Source of the DNA: Culturomica massiliensis
GTDB lineage: Bacteria; Bacteroidota; Bacteroidia; Bacteroidales; Marinifilaceae
Direction of reading: 5' to 3'
Length of the DNA: 64,000 nucleotides
NCBI RefSeq assembly: GCF_900091655.1
Contig: NZ_LT594621.1
Span: 1,798,001 to 1,862,000 of the forward strand
Each line of letters begins with the position of its first letter. Position 1 is the first letter of the stretch. Position numbers and translations under genes: made by a program. The notes beneath the pieces were generated by a model that was not told the DNA's origin, did no database searches, and saw nothing but the letters and a program-made list of their open reading frames with translations. Positions 55,794 through 63,779 of this stretch are shown in pieces.

Positions 55794-56405
55794 ATGATTA
55801 AATGTAATGTTACTGTATGCGGTATTATCAACCGCGATGCTACTACACGCACAAACAAGGAGGGAAAACCGTTTTTTACGTTCCCTCTCCAGATAATGGT
55901 TCCTGCAACTGACGGTCAGGAAAAGCCTGTCGAGATCGATGTGAGCAAAGATGGCGGTCAGGAGGAAGCCTCCTGCTACAGGAAAGGCTCACGTGTCGAG
56001 ATTGACGGTACGATGTACCTGAAGCACAGGGGCGACAGGACCTATTTCAACCTATTCGCAAACGAGATCCGCGATGTGACTGCCGATGCGGCCAATACTC
56101 TCAAAGGAGAGATGGTTTTCTGTGGAAAGGTCGGAAAGAACATCGAGGAAAAGAAGGACAAGAAAGACCAGTCCTACACGATGTTCTCGGCATTCAGCAC
56201 GGAGAAAGTCGCTGACGGCTTTGAGTACCAATGGGTACGTTTCTTCTGCTTCAACAGGCAGCGTGAAGAATGGCTCCAGCCTGGTGTGAAGATCGATGCC
56301 AAGGGCGAAATGGGCCTGACTGTCCATAACGGTAAGCCTAATGTATCCTGCCGTGTAGAGGAACTTACACAATGTGTCGCAGATTCGTCTAACTCCAATC
56401 AGTAA
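55794..56405 (+). CDS. SSB-like OB-fold protein
   Basis: A 203-residue protein from MIKCNVTVCGIINRDATTRT. The first 100 residues look like an SSB OB-fold (PFFTFPLQIMV, KGSRVEIDGTMYLKHRGDRTY). A second OB-like stretch follows (LKGEMVFCGKVGKN, WVRFFCFNRQREEW). It lacks the acidic C-terminal tip of true SSBs. An upstream in-frame start at 55701 is rejected because it overlaps the previous gene. Second SSB-type protein of the element, in the transfer operon just before the ArdC-type gene. Confidence 0.72.
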   Translation: MIKCNVTVCGIINRDATTRTNKEGKPFFTFPLQIMVPATDGQEKPVEIDVSKDGGQEEASCYRKGSRVEIDGTMYLKHRGDRTYFNLFANEIRDVTADAANTLKGEMVFCGKVGKNIEEKKDKKDQSYTMFSAFSTEKVADGFEYQWVRFFCFNRQREEWLQPGVKIDAKGEMGLTVHNGKPNVSCRVEELTQCVADSSNSNQ

Positions 56406-56410
56406 CGGTT

Positions 56411-58099
56411 ATGGCAGGCTACAGGAGACAAAATACAGAAGGGCCGAACAGCGAAGACAAGGCTCTCGACCTCTTTGCGGAAATGATGATTGAAAAGCTG
56501 GAGACTATCAGCAAGGACTGGAAGAAGCCCTGGTTCACCGAGGGCAGCCTTCAGTGGCCACGCAATCTGTCCGGACGCGAATACAATGGTATGAATGCGC
56601 TTATGCTCATGCTGCACTGCGAAAAGGAAGGATACACTATTCCGAGATTCTGCACATTTGATTGCGTGCAGAGACTGAACAAACCGGGCAAGAACGGCGA
56701 GGAACTGCCGAGGGTATCGGTACTGAAAGGCGAGAAATCGTTTCCCGTCATGCTGACCACATTTACCTGCATCCACAAGGAGACCAAGGAGAAGATCAAG
56801 TATGACGATTACAAAAACTTGTCCGAGGACGAAAAGAAAGAGTATAACGTGTATCCCAAGATGCAGGTATTCCGCGTGTTCAACGTCGCCCAGACGAATC
56901 TGAAAGAGGCTCGCCCTGAACTGTGGGAGAAGCTGGAAAAGGAAAACGGCCGTCCATTCGTCCATGAAGGTGAAATGTTCAGCTTCGAACCGGTGGAGAG
57001 GATGATACGCGACAATCTATGGATATGTCCCATCAACGTGAAACATCAGGATGATGCCTTTTATTCGATTAGCAAGAATGAAATCACCGTACCGGAGAAG
57101 GTGCAGTTCAAGGACGGGGAAGCATTCTACGGAACACTGTTCCATGAGATGGGACATTCAACTGGAGCGGAAGGTGTGCTAAACCGTTTCCAACCGACCT
57201 CTTTCGGTTCAAAGGAGTATAGCGATGAAGAACTTGTGGCCGAATTGTGCGGTGCATTGATCTCCCAACGCTACGGAATGGCCAAACATATAAAAGAGGA
57301 CAGTTGTCCGTATCTGAAATCGTGGCTGGATAACCTGAAGGAGTCACCCCAGTACATTAAGACCGTACTTATGGACGTGAAGAAGGCATCATCCATGATC
57401 ACGCAGAAAATAGACCAGATAGCCAGGGATATAGAAAGGGAAAAGACCGAAAATCAGGAACGGACGGAAACCCCGAAGGAAAAGGTATATTATGCTTCTG
57501 TAGCCTATCTGCAAATGGCGGACGATACCAACCGACTTGACGCACTGAAAGACAAAGGGGACTACAACGGGCTGCTCACTCTTGCGAAAGAGTATTACGA
57601 CGGGAACGGAATGGATGAACAGTACACCTATGCCTCTCCTTTGCAGAACCGTGGCGATGACCTGCTGATTGAAGACCAGCATTTCGCTGTCGTGTATAAC
57701 GGTAGTGTAGGAGGAACTTATGACGTGATGCTGAAATACACCGAACAGGAAGTACGAGACCATATCCGAAGATATGGAGTTGACAGGGCCAGCGAGGATG
57801 TGAAGGCATTGGCGAGGGAAATGGCTGCAGAACAGTTTGCGGAAATGACGCGGCACAAGATGCCGGTCTTCGAAATGCCGAACGGTGACGTGCTGCATGT
57901 CAATTACAACAGGGACAGGGACTCACTGGATGTGGGGACGATGACCAACGCGGGCATGACCGTGAAGCATCATTACCCTTATGACCACAACATGACACTG
58001 GATGCCAATCTCCAGGGCGTGAATGAGCAACTGAACGACCTGGAAGAATACAGGGAGGAACAGCAGGAGACCGAATATAGCGGTGGAATGCGACGATGA
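56411..58099 (+). CDS. ArdC-type anti-restriction protein with metallopeptidase domain
   Basis: A 562-residue protein. The N-terminal ArdC-N domain reads YNGMNALMLMLHCEKEGYTI, VSVLKGEKSFPVML and YPKMQVFRVFNVAQTNL. The zincin domain has HEMGHSTG near residue 244 and a downstream Glu in EELVAELCGAL. This is the ArdC/DUF1738 plus peptidase arrangement known from IncW plasmids, where it protects transferred ssDNA. The C-terminal 200 residues contain a further LPD-like domain and end SGGMRR. Last gene of the operon, followed by a terminator. Confidence 0.83.
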   Translation: MAGYRRQNTEGPNSEDKALDLFAEMMIEKLETISKDWKKPWFTEGSLQWPRNLSGREYNGMNALMLMLHCEKEGYTIPRFCTFDCVQRLNKPGKNGEELPRVSVLKGEKSFPVMLTTFTCIHKETKEKIKYDDYKNLSEDEKKEYNVYPKMQVFRVFNVAQTNLKEARPELWEKLEKENGRPFVHEGEMFSFEPVERMIRDNLWICPINVKHQDDAFYSISKNEITVPEKVQFKDGEAFYGTLFHEMGHSTGAEGVLNRFQPTSFGSKEYSDEELVAELCGALISQRYGMAKHIKEDSCPYLKSWLDNLKESPQYIKTVLMDVKKASSMITQKIDQIARDIEREKTENQERTETPKEKVYYASVAYLQMADDTNRLDALKDKGDYNGLLTLAKEYYDGNGMDEQYTYASPLQNRGDDLLIEDQHFAVVYNGSVGGTYDVMLKYTEQEVRDHIRRYGVDRASEDVKALAREMAAEQFAEMTRHKMPVFEMPNGDVLHVNYNRDRDSLDVGTMTNAGMTVKHHYPYDHNMTLDANLQGVNEQLNDLEEYREEQQETEYSGGMRR

Positions 58100-58101
58100 A
58101 T

Positions 58102-58139
58102 GAAAAGGATTTGGGGCTGGTGTGAATGCCAGCCCCTTT
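58102..58139 (+). terminator. Terminator of the transfer operon (direct-repeat copy 1)
   Basis: GAAAAGGATTTGGGGCTGG then CCAGCCCCTTTG; stem GGGGCTGG/CCAGCCCC (58113-58120, 58129-58136) with a short T-run. Nearly identical to 59617-59652. Confidence 0.8.
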
Positions 58140-58220
58140 GCTATACAATAATCATTTTCAGGTTACGACATACGTAACAGTGCAGGTTATTTTTAGATGA
58201 TATAATTCTATTGCTCATCA

Positions 58221-58982
58221 CTACTTCTTGAGTTCCAGTATATATATTTGTTTTTCCGAATTGTCATTAAACTCACACTCTGTAAAATCACCGAATTTAT
58301 GGACAACATTAAATCCCGCTTGATGAAGATATGAATTTAACTCTTGTGGAAAGAACAGTCTCATGTCCATATTCTGGACTGAGTGAAATGCACCGTCAAT
58401 AAAATACTGCCACTTTATACGATTGATTTGAGATGCACTTTCGTAATGCATACTTTGTCTTATCAATACACTTCTTCCATCATTTGTAGTATATTCAGCC
58501 ATAACATGTTGTTCCCGTTCGTTTTCGACAATATATTGGATATTGGGATTGAAGCAGTCCAATAAAAACAAACCGTTATCTTTCAGGTGTTTTTTTACAG
58601 TGTTCAACGCCTCAAACAAATCTTCATTTTTATACAGATGATGAATAGAATTGAAAGGAATAAAAATAAGATCGAATTTCTCTCCCAAGTTTAGTTCTCT
58701 TATATCCGCTTCAATGAAATCTATTTTTAATCCGGCTTGTAGCGCTTTTTCCTTTGCCCGTTCAAGCATGGATGAAGTATAATCAACGCCCTTAATGTCA
58801 TAGCCATCCTTTGCTATTGGAATCGTAAGTCTTCCCGTTCCACAGCAAAGTTCAAGTATTTTGGCCTCTTTGTTTTTGGGTAACCATTTTTTGTAAAACT
58901 CTAAATCGGACAGAAATTTATTCAGTCCATCATAAATATCTGCATCATAGATAAAATCTCCGACTTTATAATCTGTATTCAT
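58221..58982 (-). CDS. Class I SAM-dependent methyltransferase
   Basis: A 253-residue protein starting MNTDYKVGDFIYDADIYD. The SAM motif I is ILELCCGTGRLTIPIA near residue 45, with DFIEADIREL and LIFIPFNSIHHLY as later motifs. Substrate unknown; the family includes small-molecule methyltransferases. AT-rich compared with the operon before it. Lies 41 bp downstream of the DUF2867 gene in the same direction; together they form a two-gene insert between duplicated terminators. Confidence 0.8.
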   Translation of the reverse strand: MNTDYKVGDFIYDADIYDGLNKFLSDLEFYKKWLPKNKEAKILELCCGTGRLTIPIAKDGYDIKGVDYTSSMLERAKEKALQAGLKIDFIEADIRELNLGEKFDLIFIPFNSIHHLYKNEDLFEALNTVKKHLKDNGLFLLDCFNPNIQYIVENEREQHVMAEYTTNDGRSVLIRQSMHYESASQINRIKWQYFIDGAFHSVQNMDMRLFFPQELNSYLHQAGFNVVHKFGDFTECEFNDNSEKQIYILELKK

Positions 58983-59023
58983 ATTCCTTGATTTCTTTAT
59001 TGATTGCAGGTGCATTATAATGC

Positions 59024-59461
59024 TTATCTGCAAACAGATTTTTCAATGTTGTTTTTTGCTCGTAGCAAGAGTGTTTTGCAAATTAAATTGTGGAACGGTT
59101 TGATTATGGCAAAATAACATTTTCCAAAACGATTATGGAATCTGACTTTTGTACTTACAGATATGCGTTGACTGTCACATTCCACACGCCCAGTCATAAA
59201 AGCAATTTCCAAATCAAGATGCTTGTCATTTTTGCTTATAGTTGCCAAATTCTCAGTCTCAATATGCACCAAATCCGATAAATCTTTTCCTCTTTTTAGT
59301 CCAAAAGGCTTCATAATGGCATTACGAATTTTCATCAATAGGGTTATCCACTTTGGTGCAGAAAAGAACAGCCCAGACAACTCTGCAGCATTTATAAATC
59401 TTGCAGTATGGACTATATCACTAAACTCATCTGTATAATTGTAACTCTTATTGTTTCTCAT
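59024..59461 (-). CDS. DUF2867-like protein
   Basis: A 145-residue protein with features of DUF2867: FFSAPKWITLLMKIRNAIM, FGLKRGKDL, and a C-terminal KVRFHNRFGKCYFAIIKPFH that I associate with that family. Function unknown. First gene of the two-gene insert. Confidence 0.65.
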   Translation of the reverse strand: MRNNKSYNYTDEFSDIVHTARFINAAELSGLFFSAPKWITLLMKIRNAIMKPFGLKRGKDLSDLVHIETENLATISKNDKHLDLEIAFMTGRVECDSQRISVSTKVRFHNRFGKCYFAIIKPFHNLICKTLLLRAKNNIEKSVCR

Positions 59462-59616
59462 AATTCATTATCTCAACAGTTTACATTTTTGATTTTCACC
59501 GTTTAATTACAAAGTTCGCTATAATTTATGATATTGCGTCCTTTTTGAGGGACAATTAACAAGATAAGCAATATAGAAAAGCCAAGAAAAAGCTATAAGA
59601 GGAATACAACGATTGA

Positions 59617-59652
59617 GAAAAGGATTTGGGGCTGGTGTGATGCCAGCCCCTT
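59617..59652. repeat. Duplicated terminator (direct-repeat copy 2)
   Basis: GAAAAGGATTTGGGGCTGG then CCAGCCCCTTG, differing from 58102-58139 by one base in the loop. With copy 1 it brackets the methyltransferase/DUF2867 insert. Confidence 0.75.
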
Positions 59653-59653
59653 G

Positions 59654-59944
59654 TCATTGTTCGCTATGTCGGAAATATTCTTTCCAGTTTTCTTCATCTA
59701 TTGTCAATTTCCCCATTTCCCAATCATATTCCACTTCCGGCATGTTGGAGTAAGGGAAATGCACGGTGTAGCCGATTTGGCCATAGGAACAGTGCAATGG
59801 TGTAACGCAAATCTCCTGACCGAAATAAGTCTGAGGCGTACAGTATCTCCGCCAGTTAAAACGTCCGGCAGCTATATTACGGCAAAGCAATTTAAGAATC
59901 GTTGTGCTTTTCCTGCCTTGAAAATCTTTTCTGCAAGTCTTCAT
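59654..59944 (-). CDS. Small hypothetical protein
   Basis: A 96-residue soluble protein (MKTCRKDFQGRKSTTILKL) ending EEYFRH-like, overlapping the terminator repeat at its 3' side. Unrecognised. Plausible because it starts just below a TACTA repeat cluster and is transcribed away from it. Confidence 0.5.
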   Translation of the reverse strand: MKTCRKDFQGRKSTTILKLLCRNIAAGRFNWRRYCTPQTYFGQEICVTPLHCSYGQIGYTVHFPYSNMPEVEYDWEMGKLTIDEENWKEYFRHSEQ

Positions 59945-60016
59945 GTTACTATTTTACTTATTTACTATTCTACTATTTTACTACTTTACTAAAATACTAA
60001 TGTGCTACTTTGTAGT
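59944..60016. repeat. Second TACTA repeat cluster
   Basis: About nine copies of TTACTA/CTACTTTACT/TAGTA in 70 bp, matching the array upstream of parA (25270-25450). It overlaps the 3' end of the 64-residue gene and lies at the start of the 96-residue gene. Confidence 0.65.
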
Positions 60017-60191
60017 ATATTTCAGGGGCACTTGACACATTGTAAATATTACTGCCACAACGCACAAGCAGGGCGTCCTGTCCATAATAGGCTTTTTTCA
60101 TTCCACTGATGCTTCCTGACTTGTGAAAATTGGGAAAACTGCTGATGCCAACTTTTTTTGCATCCTGACTATGGAGTGTTTTTGTCTTCAT
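59997..60191 (-). CDS. Small hypothetical protein
   Basis: A 64-residue protein (MKTKTLHSQDAKKVGISSF) with no recognised domain. Followed at once by the TACTA cluster. Start codon is downstream of a gene-free stretch; real but unproven. Confidence 0.45.
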   Translation of the reverse strand: MKTKTLHSQDAKKVGISSFPNFHKSGSISGMKKAYYGQDALLVRCGSNIYNVSSAPEIYYKVAH

Positions 60192-60237
60192 TGTAATACT
60201 TTCGATTGCTGTACTTCATTAAATGAGTTGGGTGAAA

Positions 60238-60259
60238 CCACCCGCATGGTAGCGGGTGG
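60238..60259 (-). terminator. Terminator of the 161-residue gene
   Basis: CCACCCGC / GCGGGTGG hairpin, followed on the minus strand by TTTCACC, 17 bp after the stop at 60277. Confidence 0.6.
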
Positions 60260-60276
60260 CTATACGACATATACCG

Positions 60277-60762
60277 TCAGAAGTGATAATCAATGACGCC
60301 TCCGACATAGAGCAAAGTGCCGGGTTCAAGAGAGCTGACAAACAGCATGAACTCAAAGGATGGCTCGGCAAATGACTGGCATCCGTCTCCATTCAGATAA
60401 AAATGATAGCCGGTATCCAGCGGATTATCTATTGCCTGCTTGAGGTAATATGTAGAACTCCACTCAAACATATTTTCGACAGTAATGGCGTCCGCTTTCT
60501 TCCGGATTTCTGCAACATACTTCTCTTTCCATTGTTCCATGCCATCACCTGTATAACGTATCGTGTCTTCCGATACAAGTTCGAACATTCCTTTCGGCAG
60601 GATGGAATTGACTAAATTGGTTATCTCTTCCTTGCGCTCTTCATCGCTGATGTCGGCACAATAATCGTAAAAACTGTTGTCGCCCTGATTGAGGGTGTCT
60701 TCGTTCAGATAGTTTTCCTTGTCTATCTGCGTTGTTGAAATTTGAAAAACTCTGCTGTGCAT
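60277..60762 (-). CDS. Hypothetical protein behind structured leader H
   Basis: A 161-residue acidic soluble protein (MHSRVFQISTTQIDKENYL). No recognised domain; a mobile-element orphan. Single-gene unit with its own family-1 leader and terminator. Confidence 0.62.
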   Translation of the reverse strand: MHSRVFQISTTQIDKENYLNEDTLNQGDNSFYDYCADISDEERKEEITNLVNSILPKGMFELVSEDTIRYTGDGMEQWKEKYVAEIRKKADAITVENMFEWSSTYYLKQAIDNPLDTGYHFYLNGDGCQSFAEPSFEFMLFVSSLEPGTLLYVGGVIDYHF

Positions 60763-60774
60763 AATTCTGAATTT

Positions 60775-61045
60775 TAAGTTGTTGTTTTTATTTCCCTTTT
60801 CTTGAAGCCTTTCGGCCTTCTTGTCAGGGAATGATTTTTATGCAGGACAGACAGCGAGCATAGGACGAACAAGACAAGTAAACAGTGGACAGGATAAAGC
60901 GGAATACCCAAATCTATGATTTGCGGAAGGCTGCCGTGAATATCCGGGAACCGTTAGCATAGCGGTACTTGGCGACCGTCCGTCGCTGTACCTTCGCATA
61001 TAAAATCTCTCCGACAAGAAAGTGCCGGCAGGTAGGAAATCATAT
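60775..61045 (-). repeat. Structured leader element H (family 1)
   Basis: Upstream of the gene at 60277-60762. The outer stem pairs CGGCCTTCTTGTC..GATTTTTATGC (about 60813-60842) with GCATATAAAATC..GACAAGAAAGTGCCGG (about 61006-61038). The inner stem is GGATA (60892-60896) / TATCC (60941-60945). The apical hairpin has AATAC (60903-60907), CCAAATC/GATTTG and GGAAG (60925-60929). Proximal minus-strand GGGAAATAAAAACAAC. About 90 percent identical by eye to element I. Confidence 0.8.
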
Positions 61046-61134
61046 ATTTCTTACAAGAGGAATAACCTGGCCGAATATAAAGGGTATGCACCTCCAGCGC
61101 AGTTTTGTAAAACAGGCTGTCTATAAAAGCATAG

Positions 61135-61165
61135 AAAAGACTCCCGAACAAATAATGCTCGGGAA
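61135..61165 (-). terminator. Terminator of the YubB-like gene
   Basis: Minus strand TCCCGA..TCGGGA hairpin followed by GTCTTTTC. Confidence 0.72.
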
Positions 61166-61188
61166 TCATTTGCTGATGTCGGATTGAA

Positions 61189-61770
61189 TTAGTTTACTAT
61201 TTGAAATTCATGCAGGTAGCAGAAGGCATCTTCGCTCTTGCTTTGCCAGCGTTCGTCAAGTGCCTTGACATCCTCTGCTGACTTTATCGGCTCTCCGCAT
61301 TTTTCTTCAAGCCAAGCGAACGCATCTTCTTGGGTCTCGAAATATTCACTGAGATACTCTTCCTCTGGGGAACATGCGTCCAAGAAGAACCTGTCACTGA
61401 AATATGTACCAAATTCATCGTTTGTTTCATATACTTCCATGCCTGGCTCTTCCGCCTGAAAGTAATAGCGAAGATTGGGGAACGCTTCCCTCACAAGGTC
61501 AAATGTCTCACTGCATGGGGCCCACGCTGTTTCTGTTGAAAACTTCAATACATCACCGTCCATTTCAAGTCCGTTCCAAGAGCCACGGCAACGTACATCG
61601 TTCCAATCCTTACCCAAAGCATCCACGAGACATCCCAGCCAAGTAGTCCCAAATCCGTTTTCTACTGAAGGTGTCTTACGTTCTTCCAGTCCTTTCATCA
61701 ACTCATACAGTTGCTTCACTTCTTTTGCGTCGCCATCTATCACATACGCAGTACTGCACCAATTCGGCAT
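61189..61770 (-). CDS. DUF1281/YubB-like protein
   Basis: A 193-residue protein starting MPNWCSTAYVIDGDAKEV. The opening PNWCxN/S-like motif and the repeated strand-helix layout (WGTETAWAPC-like segment KFSTETAWAPCSETFDLV, then FPNLRYYFQAEEPGMEVY) are typical of DUF1281/YubB ferredoxin-like proteins found in plasmid leading regions. Function unknown. Own structured leader I. Confidence 0.72.
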   Translation of the reverse strand: MPNWCSTAYVIDGDAKEVKQLYELMKGLEERKTPSVENGFGTTWLGCLVDALGKDWNDVRCRGSWNGLEMDGDVLKFSTETAWAPCSETFDLVREAFPNLRYYFQAEEPGMEVYETNDEFGTYFSDRFFLDACSPEEEYLSEYFETQEDAFAWLEEKCGEPIKSAEDVKALDERWQSKSEDAFCYLHEFQIVN

Positions 61771-61784
61771 AATCGTAATAATTT

Positions 61785-62060
61785 AATTGTTGAACATTGT
61801 TTTTGTTATCCCTCTTATCGAAGCTCTTCCGGCTTCTTGTCGGGGAATGATTTTTATGCAGGACAGACAGCGAGCATAGGACGAACAAGACAAGTAAACA
61901 GTGACAGGATAAAGCGGAATACCCAAATCTTCGATTTGTGGAAGGCTGCCGTGAAGATCCGGGAGCCGTTAGCACAGCGGTACTTGGCGACCGTCCGTCG
62001 CTGTACCTTTGCATATGAAATCTCTCCGGCAAGGAAAGCCGGTGATGAGAGAGAATATCA
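61785..62060 (-). repeat. Structured leader element I (family 1)
   Basis: Upstream of the YubB-like gene. Same outer stem as H with small changes. GGAT / ATCC inner stem; apical hairpin AATAC (61918-61922), CCAAATC-TTC-GATTTG, GGAAG (61940-61944). Recent duplicate of H. Confidence 0.8.
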
Positions 62061-62180
62061 ATTTATTGAATATAGAAAAGGCAATATATATGACAATATG
62101 CCGTTAAATTATAATTGAATACTGTTACAACTGTAAAAATATTTATATATTCGCATATAAACACATATAAACAGAATATT

Positions 62181-63434
62181 ATGAAATATTTTATTGCTCT
62201 TATCTTTACATTTTTTTCTATATATACCGTTTCAGCACAGGATAGCCAGCGGTGTATGGAAATAGTTAACATTGCTGTTGACGCTGTCAACAATCACTCG
62301 GTTGAAAATCTGCATGAACATCTTGCACCGGATTTCGTCTGTGCAGGTCAGAGCGGTCCAATCGCTATCCAAGTTTTAGCGCAAATAATAACACAAATAG
62401 ACGAACATATCTCTAATATAAATAAAATAGACGAACGGCAAGCAGATGCGACTTTGACTTTAGTATATGACTTCAATTACAGCAAACGACTGGGGCATAA
62501 AGAAGCAACCTTTATCTTTAATAGTGACAATCAGATAAAACAGATGGATCTGCTACCCGTACAAGTTAAAAAGGTAGATATGAAAAAAGATTTTGAAACT
62601 CCATCCGATGATGTTATTACAGTACCAATGGAAATATCTGACGGACTTATTTTTGTTAAGGCAGAATTGAATGGTATTGAACGTGATTTTATCTTGGATA
62701 GTGGTGCGCCGAGTCTTTACCTGAACAGTAAATATTTTTCCCACACTAATGATACAGTAAACTCAATAAGCAGTGCACAAGGCGTAAGTTCTGGAATTTC
62801 GGGTCAAGATGTTTTTCGTGTCAACACTTTCAATTTTCATGGGATTCGTGCTGAAAATACAGACTTTGTAATGTCAGACATTTCTCACTTGTCAAAAGAT
62901 CGAGAAATATATGGATTAATTGGTTATCAAGTGCTAAAGGACTACGATTGGCTATTCGATTATGAAGGGAAAACATTGACATTAATCAAGAGTGATAAAA
63001 CAGAAAATTATATAAAGGAAATGAGATATAAGACCTATGAGGTTCCGATGCAGATGACCTCTGAAAAGTCGCACATTCCTTTTATCGAGACAAAGATTGG
63101 TGATATTACTCTCATGATGGGTATTGATTGTGGTGCTGCCGTTAACCTGATTGATGACTCAATGTTTAGTAAACTGGAAAAACGAATGTCAAATATTTCC
63201 ACTACGGAATTGAATGGAGCATCAAAAGAATCAACTACAGTAAAAAACGGTGATATAAAATCTTTGAATATTGGCAAAAAACGCTTTAAGCACCTGCCAA
63301 CAGTATTTAGTGATATCAGTCATCTAAACGCTCGTTGGACAAACAAGATTGATGGACTTTTGGGTTATGAAATTCTATCACGACAAAAACTTATAATGAG
63401 CATCAACAACAAGAAACTTATTTTTATCGAATAA
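62181..63434 (+). CDS. Exported aspartyl-protease-like protein with N-terminal NTF2-like domain
   Basis: A 417-residue protein from MKYFIALIFTFFSIYTVSAQ (signal peptide). An N-terminal region of about 110 residues resembles a SnoaL/NTF2 fold (VENLHEHLAPDFVCAG). Two retropepsin-like lobes follow: LDSGAPSLYLN near residue 174 keeps the catalytic aspartate, and IDCGAAVNLID near residue 313 has D-C-G. GLIGYQVLKDYDWLFDY and GLLGYEILSRQKLIMS are the matching lobe ends. Activity plausible. AT-rich, single gene. Confidence 0.72.
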   Translation: MKYFIALIFTFFSIYTVSAQDSQRCMEIVNIAVDAVNNHSVENLHEHLAPDFVCAGQSGPIAIQVLAQIITQIDEHISNINKIDERQADATLTLVYDFNYSKRLGHKEATFIFNSDNQIKQMDLLPVQVKKVDMKKDFETPSDDVITVPMEISDGLIFVKAELNGIERDFILDSGAPSLYLNSKYFSHTNDTVNSISSAQGVSSGISGQDVFRVNTFNFHGIRAENTDFVMSDISHLSKDREIYGLIGYQVLKDYDWLFDYEGKTLTLIKSDKTENYIKEMRYKTYEVPMQMTSEKSHIPFIETKIGDITLMMGIDCGAAVNLIDDSMFSKLEKRMSNISTTELNGASKESTTVKNGDIKSLNIGKKRFKHLPTVFSDISHLNARWTNKIDGLLGYEILSRQKLIMSINNKKLIFIE

Positions 63435-63472
63435 TTTTTATATCATTATCATACATCAAGACATTCCGCTAT

Positions 63473-63480
63473 TATCTTTG
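63473..63480 (+). promoter_or_regulatory. Promoter -7 box of the histone-H1-like gene
   Basis: TATCTTTG, 33 bp upstream of the ATG at 63513. Confidence 0.55.
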
Positions 63481-63512
63481 TTGCAATAATATATAATTAA
63501 AAGTACAAAGTA

Positions 63513-63686
63513 ATGGAAAATTCATTTGCTCAGATCAGCGAATTGTTCGCTCAGTTTTCAGAGAATGCCAAACTTCAGATTGAAAAAGGCAATAAGGCAG
63601 CAGGAATGCGTGCCCGTAAAGCGTCACTTGAACTTGAAAAGCTTCTGAAACAGTTCAGAAAAGAATCACTGGAAGCCTCCAAATGA
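63513..63686 (+). CDS. Histone-H1-like protein (Hc1 type)
   Basis: A 57-residue basic protein, too short for usual gene calls. MENSFAQISELFAQF, then KGNKAAGMRARKASLELEKLL and KESLEASK: this is the pattern of the small histone-H1-like protein found in nearly all Bacteroidetes. It should bind DNA. It has a consensus promoter and a terminator. Usually chromosomal, so it may mark the junction of the element with the host chromosome. Confidence 0.85.
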   Translation: MENSFAQISELFAQFSENAKLQIEKGNKAAGMRARKASLELEKLLKQFRKESLEASK

Positions 63687-63721
63687 TTCCTTTCGGAATA
63701 CGTACATACCAGGTATCAAGT

Positions 63722-63756
63722 AAAAAGCCTCTGCGCTTCACAGCGGAGAGGCTTTT
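63722..63756. terminator. Bidirectional terminator
   Basis: AAAAGCCTCTGCGCT / AGCGGAGAGGCTTTT stem between the convergent histone-like and OmpA-family genes. Confidence 0.88.
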
Positions 63757-63779
63757 GGTTAATAATAGATTCTCTATGG

